The notes under the pieces: generated by a model
Told to the model about the DNA's origin: nothing
The model's input: the letters and a program-made list of their open reading frames with translations, nothing else
The model's database searches: none
Shown: piece after piece, positions 35,250-39,468 of the stretch
Numbering within the stretch: the first letter of the stretch is position 1
Layout of the letters: each line of letters starts with the position of its first letter
Made by a program: the position numbers and the translations under genes
Assembly: GCA_030830625.1 (NCBI GenBank)
Contig: JAURMQ010000001.1
Span: forward strand, 1-39,468
Source: Flavobacteriaceae bacterium
GTDB lineage: Bacteria; Bacteroidota; Bacteroidia; Flavobacteriales; Flavobacteriaceae
Length of the DNA: 39,468 nucleotides
Direction: 5' to 3'

Positions 35250-36581
35250 TTATTCAACCACTCTTATTTCAACTCTTCTTTCGAATTTAACTCTTCTGTT
35301 GGCCGCTCTTCCTTTAGAAGTATTGTTATCTTCTACAGGTTTTGTTTCACCATAGGCTGCAGTATCCAATCGAGCTGCATCAATACCTTTTGCGATCAAT
35401 GCCGCTTTTACGCTATCTGCTCTTTTTTCAGAAAGTTTCTGGTTGTATTCCATACTACCATCACTGGATGCATGACCTTCAATAATTACGGCAGCATTGG
35501 GGTAAGAATTTAACAAGTCGTTAAGCTCTTTCAGCTTGGCGTCAGAAATTTCAGTAATATCAGCACTGTCGGCAGAGAACAATAAGATAGAGTTTTCGCC
35601 CTGAAGGAAAGCAACTAATTTTTCAGGAACAGCGGGACAACCATTGTTGGCGGCATCACCTTTTTCATCGGGACAAGTATCGTCTTTGTCCGCAACGCCA
35701 TCTCCATCACGATCGGACCATGGGCAACCATTGTTTGCGGGATCACCCGCTTCATTTGGACATTTATCTGTATTATCGGCTACACCATCTCCGTCCGAAT
35801 CAGGGCAACCATTCATGGCTTCAGAACCTGCCGCATTTGGACATGCATCGTCTTTATCGGCAATACCATCACCATCGGCATCAGGACAGCCATTCAATTC
35901 GGCACTACCGGCTTCTTCGGGACAAGCGTCTTTATTGTCGGGAATTCCATCTCCATCGGTATCTGGACACCCTTCAAATTCTTTCAAACCAGGAATTTCT
36001 GGGCAAACATCATTTTTGTCGGAAACACCATCTTTATCCGTGTCTTGAGCTCCAAACACATAACTAAAACCTACCACATGTTGTAAGTGATTGTAGCTGC
36101 CTCTTTCGGAGGAAGATTTATAGGCACTACTGGCATTAATGTTCCAGTGGTCTGAAATCTGAAAATTCAAACCAACTCCTCCAAGGTAAGTCCTACCTGA
36201 AACGGTAGAAGGAAAAAGAGCTCCAGATTCCGTGTTTTTGGCAAAATTGGTAAGCCCATAACCCGTAAAAAGATAAGGGTAAACTTTACCTTCAGAAATA
36301 TTATATTTTAAAATGGCTTCAATTGAAGTGTAATTCAGATCGGTACTGTTCAAGTCAACTGAATTGATACTATACTGAGCACCAATTGAAAAACCCGCAG
36401 CAATATACCTGGATAAGCTTAGGATTGGGACACCGATCCCTGTTTTTGAATCAACTGAGTCATCTTGTATACTTACAAGGTTAGCCCCAATGTTTACAGC
36501 CCAAGGACTCTCTGATGTTTGAGCATTTGTTACGGTCAGAGTAACGAATAACAAAACGATTGAAGAATATAACTTTTTCAT
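35250..36581 (-). CDS. OmpA family outer-membrane protein with thrombospondin type 3 repeats
   Basis: N-terminal beta-barrel-like region; DTDGDGIPDNKDACPEEAG... repeats; C-terminal AAVIIEGHASSDGSMEYNQKLSEKRADSVKAALIAKGIDAARLDTAAYGETKPVEDNNTSKGRAANRRVKFE. Confidence 0.94.
   Translation of the reverse strand: MKKLYSSIVLLFVTLTVTNAQTSESPWAVNIGANLVSIQDDSVDSKTGIGVPILSLSRYIAAGFSIGAQYSINSVDLNSTDLNYTSIEAILKYNISEGKVYPYLFTGYGLTNFAKNTESGALFPSTVSGRTYLGGVGLNFQISDHWNINASSAYKSSSERGSYNHLQHVVGFSYVFGAQDTDKDGVSDKNDVCPEIPGLKEFEGCPDTDGDGIPDNKDACPEEAGSAELNGCPDADGDGIADKDDACPNAAGSEAMNGCPDSDGDGVADNTDKCPNEAGDPANNGCPWSDRDGDGVADKDDTCPDEKGDAANNGCPAVPEKLVAFLQGENSILLFSADSADITEISDAKLKELNDLLNSYPNAAVIIEGHASSDGSMEYNQKLSEKRADSVKAALIAKGIDAARLDTAAYGETKPVEDNNTSKGRAANRRVKFERRVEIRVVE
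35640..36045 (-). repeat. Tandem TSP3 (calcium-binding) repeats inside the OmpA gene
   Basis: About six D-x-D-G-D-G-(I/V)-x-D-x-x-D-x-C-P-(x)-G-C-P units in the protein, with a matching DNA periodicity. Confidence 0.85.
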
Positions 36582-36598
36582 TTCCGAATATTTTAAGC

Positions 36599-36606
36599 AA
36601 ATTTAA
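36599..36606 (-). promoter_or_regulatory. Putative -7 element TAAATTTG upstream of ompA
   Basis: Plus-strand caaattta 18 nt upstream of the ompA ATG. Confidence 0.4.
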
Positions 36607-36655
36607 TAAATAAAAATCAATTGGGTTGTAATATAATTTTTGATTCCAGCCTCAA

Positions 36656-37552
36656 CTAAACATCACAAATATCGATGGCCTTCTGAAGGGAATCCAACGG
36701 GGAAGTGCTTTTGGGAATGAACTCCTGCGCTACAAATCCTTTAAATCCTGTGGAAACTATTGATTTCATTATGGCGGGATAAAACAACTCTTGTGTTTGG
36801 TCTATTTCGTTTCTTCCGGGAACCCCTGCTGTATGGTAGTGTCCGATGTACTGGTGATTGTCTTTTATGGTCCTTATGACATCTCCTTCACTGATTTGCA
36901 TATGATAAATATCATAAAGTAATTTGAAATGACTTGACTGTAATTTCCTACAAAGCTCAAATCCCCATAGCGAATTATCGCACATATAATCTTCATGATC
37001 TACTTTAGAGTTCAAGAGCTCCATTTGAATGATTACCCCTTTTTTTTCGGCATGTCCTAATATTTTCTTGAGTCCTTCTACACAATTGTCCATCCCGGTC
37101 TGATCGTCAAGGGCTCTTCTGTTCCCTGAAAAACAGATCAAATTCGTGTATCCAGCCGCAGAAACCATATCAATATGTTTGAGATAATTGTCCACTAACA
37201 CCTTGTGATATTGTTTGTCATTCCACCCCTCTGTGAGACTGATCTCTGCCCCATTACACATAGAAGAAGTCAAATTGTGTTTTTTCAAAATAGGCCATTC
37301 TTTTGGGCCAATTAAATCAATGCCCGTGATCCCCATTGATTTAACTTTGACTGCAAATTCCTCCAATGGAATTTGAGAATAGCACCACTTGCATACCGAG
37401 TGATTGATGTTTCCTTTCATATCGATTGGATTTAAGTCGTTAAAATTTTCTTGATCCTGCAATTGAAATTGATCCATGAGAGGGAAGCCCAAGGATGAAA
37501 GTGTGATTTGTTTTAATACCGATCTGCGCGGAGTTTTGGATGGTTCTTTCAT
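36656..37552 (-). CDS. Sugar phosphate isomerase/epimerase (hydroxypyruvate isomerase-like TIM barrel), Tat-like signal
   Basis: PRRSVLKQITLSSLGFP N-terminus; VKSMGITGIDLIGPKEWPILKKHNL; LLYDIYHMQISEGDVIRTIKDNHQYIGHYHTAGVPGRNEID; GFKGFVAQEFIP. Confidence 0.88.
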   Translation of the reverse strand: MKEPSKTPRRSVLKQITLSSLGFPLMDQFQLQDQENFNDLNPIDMKGNINHSVCKWCYSQIPLEEFAVKVKSMGITGIDLIGPKEWPILKKHNLTSSMCNGAEISLTEGWNDKQYHKVLVDNYLKHIDMVSAAGYTNLICFSGNRRALDDQTGMDNCVEGLKKILGHAEKKGVIIQMELLNSKVDHEDYMCDNSLWGFELCRKLQSSHFKLLYDIYHMQISEGDVIRTIKDNHQYIGHYHTAGVPGRNEIDQTQELFYPAIMKSIVSTGFKGFVAQEFIPKSTSPLDSLQKAIDICDV

Positions 37553-37556
37553 GGGT

Positions 37557-38342
37557 TTATCTTACCTTACTTCTGATGATAATAAAATGCAGTAGTTTAT
37601 TGGATAATCTTTTTAAAGATACTCCCAATCTTTCTTTTCCTCCAAAATAAACTTCCCATTTTTTTTCCTCTATGGCTGCAATCATCTTCAAGGCAAAATC
37701 ATCAACTTTCATTCCTTTTCGGGTCGCCAGATCGTCGACCCCACTTACCGTTCCATCACCACTCAATGAATTCATCGCTATTGGGGTCCGGACAAAACCA
37801 GGGCAGATCATGGTTACTGATATGTTGTCCTTTTGATGCTCCATTCTCATTACGTCAAAAAATCCATGTAAAGCGTGTTTTGCAGCAGCATAACCCGATC
37901 GATAGGGAGATCCAAATTTTCCCATAACACTGCTTACCACCACATAATGACCCCTGCCTTGTTTGATGAAAAAAGGCAAAAGGGCTCTACTGAGCGCCAC
38001 CGTCCCCAAATAATCAATATCAATCAATTTTTTAAAAACATCAAATTGTGTTTCAGCGATGAGTGACCGTTGACTCACTCCAGCATTGTTTATTAATACA
38101 TCTACCCGTCCAAAAAAATCAATTGCTTTTTGAACTTGTGATGCTGCGGAATCAAAATCGTTTAAATCAAAAGCGAGGATTTTAATATTTTCTGGAGTAG
38201 GACATTCGGATTTAATCTTTTCTAAGGCCGATATTCTCCTTGCAGATAAAATGAGTTTCACCCCTCTCTGCGCATAAATTTTGGCCAATGCTGCACCGAT
38301 ACCAGAGGATGCACCTGTAATCCAGATAACGGTATGGCTCAT
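37557..38342 (-). CDS. Short-chain dehydrogenase/reductase (SDR)
   Basis: VIWITGASSGIGAALAKIYAQRGVKLILSARR; NNAGVSQRSL; VVVSSVMGKFGSPYRSGYAAAKHAL; CPGFVRTPI. Start MSHTV at 38342 gives an ATGA overlap with the upstream gene. Confidence 0.92.
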   Translation of the reverse strand: MSHTVIWITGASSGIGAALAKIYAQRGVKLILSARRISALEKIKSECPTPENIKILAFDLNDFDSAASQVQKAIDFFGRVDVLINNAGVSQRSLIAETQFDVFKKLIDIDYLGTVALSRALLPFFIKQGRGHYVVVSSVMGKFGSPYRSGYAAAKHALHGFFDVMRMEHQKDNISVTMICPGFVRTPIAMNSLSGDGTVSGVDDLATRKGMKVDDFALKMIAAIEEKKWEVYFGGKERLGVSLKRLSNKLLHFIIIRSKVR

Positions 38343-39361
38343 CCGCTGTTTTTTTGATACCATGCTTTAACTCTTACTTTTGCATTTTCTTCGATATCTC
38401 TCCAAAACAAATTGATGTCGGCAAAATGATAATTGCGGATCAATGACAAATAGAATCGTCCTGGAATCTTTGGGACAGAGGTCCACAATACCCCATCTTT
38501 TACTTCAACTCTAAGACTCATAGGATAAATCTCTAAATCCTCATTAAGGATGCCTTTGTGGTGGTTCATTTGGGAACTCTTTTGGGAGTCCCAACTGATA
38601 GGGTTGGTGGTTACCCCCCCTTTGAACCACTCCCTGTAATTTTTGGGAAATTTTTTCATTTTGTAGGCATTCCAACTGACAAACCCTCCTACTGCATTGG
38701 GTTTTTCCATGGGTTTAATGGATTCAAATTCATCAGGAAAGATGCGGGTTCCAATAAGGTAAGCAGCCACCAATTGACTTTGCAAGGCTTGCCGATCAAA
38801 AAAATCTTTGATTAATCTTTTGGCATGCATACTCCCTTGACTGTGACAAGCTATAATTATGGGCTTCCCCTGGTTGTGGTTTTCGAGATAATATTCAAAA
38901 GCGTTTTTAACATCTTCGTATGCCAATTCCCATGCGCGTTTACTCTCATCGCTCGGTTCTTCTAAAAAAACCCTATAATGAGCCTGTCGGTAAAAGGGTA
39001 CATACAAATCCCCCGCATTGAGCCACGCAGAAACCTGATACTTAACCGCTTTTTGAAATATGTCTTTCCTTATAGAGGCATCCCAAATATCAGCATTCCA
39101 ATCTTTGATTTTCTTATCCGAAAATAGGGTTGGATAGATATAAAAAACATCTGCTTTTTGATCATTTTCTACTTGTTCAAATTCATTGAGTAATGCAGGA
39201 TAATTTCCCGGAAACACCGCCCAGCTTTCCGATAAAGAATAATCGGGTTGTAGTGGAGTACTTTTTTTAACATTATTCACCGTATGATATAAAGGATTAC
39301 AACTCGCCGTGATCGTAATCAACAGCAACAGAAGCAAGTTTTTAAAAGGAGTTAAATTCAT
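38339..39361 (-). CDS. DUF3089-type alpha/beta-hydrolase-like lipoprotein
   Basis: ITASC|NPLYHTV lipobox; DVFYIYPTLFSDKKIKDWNADIWD; QVSAWLNAGDLYVPFYRQAHYRVF; KPIIIACHSQGSMHAKRLIKDFFD (GxSxG-like). Start at MNLTPF. Confidence 0.85.
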   Translation of the reverse strand: MNLTPFKNLLLLLLITITASCNPLYHTVNNVKKSTPLQPDYSLSESWAVFPGNYPALLNEFEQVENDQKADVFYIYPTLFSDKKIKDWNADIWDASIRKDIFQKAVKYQVSAWLNAGDLYVPFYRQAHYRVFLEEPSDESKRAWELAYEDVKNAFEYYLENHNQGKPIIIACHSQGSMHAKRLIKDFFDRQALQSQLVAAYLIGTRIFPDEFESIKPMEKPNAVGGFVSWNAYKMKKFPKNYREWFKGGVTTNPISWDSQKSSQMNHHKGILNEDLEIYPMSLRVEVKDGVLWTSVPKIPGRFYLSLIRNYHFADINLFWRDIEENAKVRVKAWYQKNSG

Positions 39362-39396
39362 TAATACCAATTGAAATTTTTTAGTAGATGGAATCG

Positions 39397-39404
39397 CAAA
39401 GTTA
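39397..39404 (-). promoter_or_regulatory. Putative -7 element TAACTTTG upstream of the DUF3089 operon
   Basis: Plus-strand caaagtta 36 nt upstream of the ATG; matches TAnnTTTG. Confidence 0.4.
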
Positions 39405-39450
39405 CTATATTTACTAAAATTTTAGATTTTAAACGTCTATCCCTTTGAAT

Positions 39451-39468
39451 ATGAAAAAAATATTTTAC
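39451..39468 (+). CDS. Possible start of a divergent CDS (MKKIFY...), truncated by the window end
   Basis: ATGAAAAAAATATTTTAC at the edge resembles the start of a signal peptide; only 6 codons visible. Confidence 0.25.

Noticed and set aside
35644-36067. Two long plus-strand ORFs (134 aa and 115 aa) with repetitive SGQP.. or HHLDI.. sequence
   Set aside because: They are antisense to the TSP3 repeats of the OmpA gene; the repetitiveness is inherited from the coding strand.
1-39468. CRISPR array, transposon or prophage
   Set aside because: No regularly spaced repeats, transposase, integrase or phage structural genes were recognised on either strand.

Overview
Chromosomal window from a Bacteroidota (Flavobacteriia-like) genome. 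The family calls below come from reading motifs in the translations; no database search was run. Left to right: a 5' fragment of a type III glutamine synthetase (-) divergent from a GSII-type glutamine synthetase (+); a CaCA-type Na+/Ca2+ exchanger; a GH95-like alpha-L-fucosidase lipoprotein; a tRNA-Arg(ACG) with terminator, followed by gene debris. Next comes a molybdenum-cofactor island: moeA, a TSUP permease, moaD, moeB-rhodanese, moaE, a moaC-moaB/mog fusion and moaA. It converges on mocA, xdhC and a Tat-exported two-subunit molybdenum hydroxylase (IorAB-like). Then a small SusC/SusD polysaccharide-utilisation locus with a heparinase II/III-like lyase, gene relics (ECF sigma tail, MFS tail) and a PHP-domain lipoprotein; a DEAD-box-type helicase with a DEFD motif; an alpha/beta hydrolase plus M81/MlrC-like lipoprotein; typA/bipA; galE; an SSS symporter; an OmpA protein with TSP3 repeats; a TIM-barrel isomerase, SDR and DUF3089 operon. 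The most unusual signal is an exact 60-bp in-frame micro-inversion between perfect 9-bp inverted repeats (6033-6041 / 6102-6110) inside a small lipoprotein ORF. Flipping the segment in silico restores an InlB-like repeat motif (GEDSSVSTEGGTYDEGIVVKITA). I found no CRISPR array, intact transposase or clear defence system.
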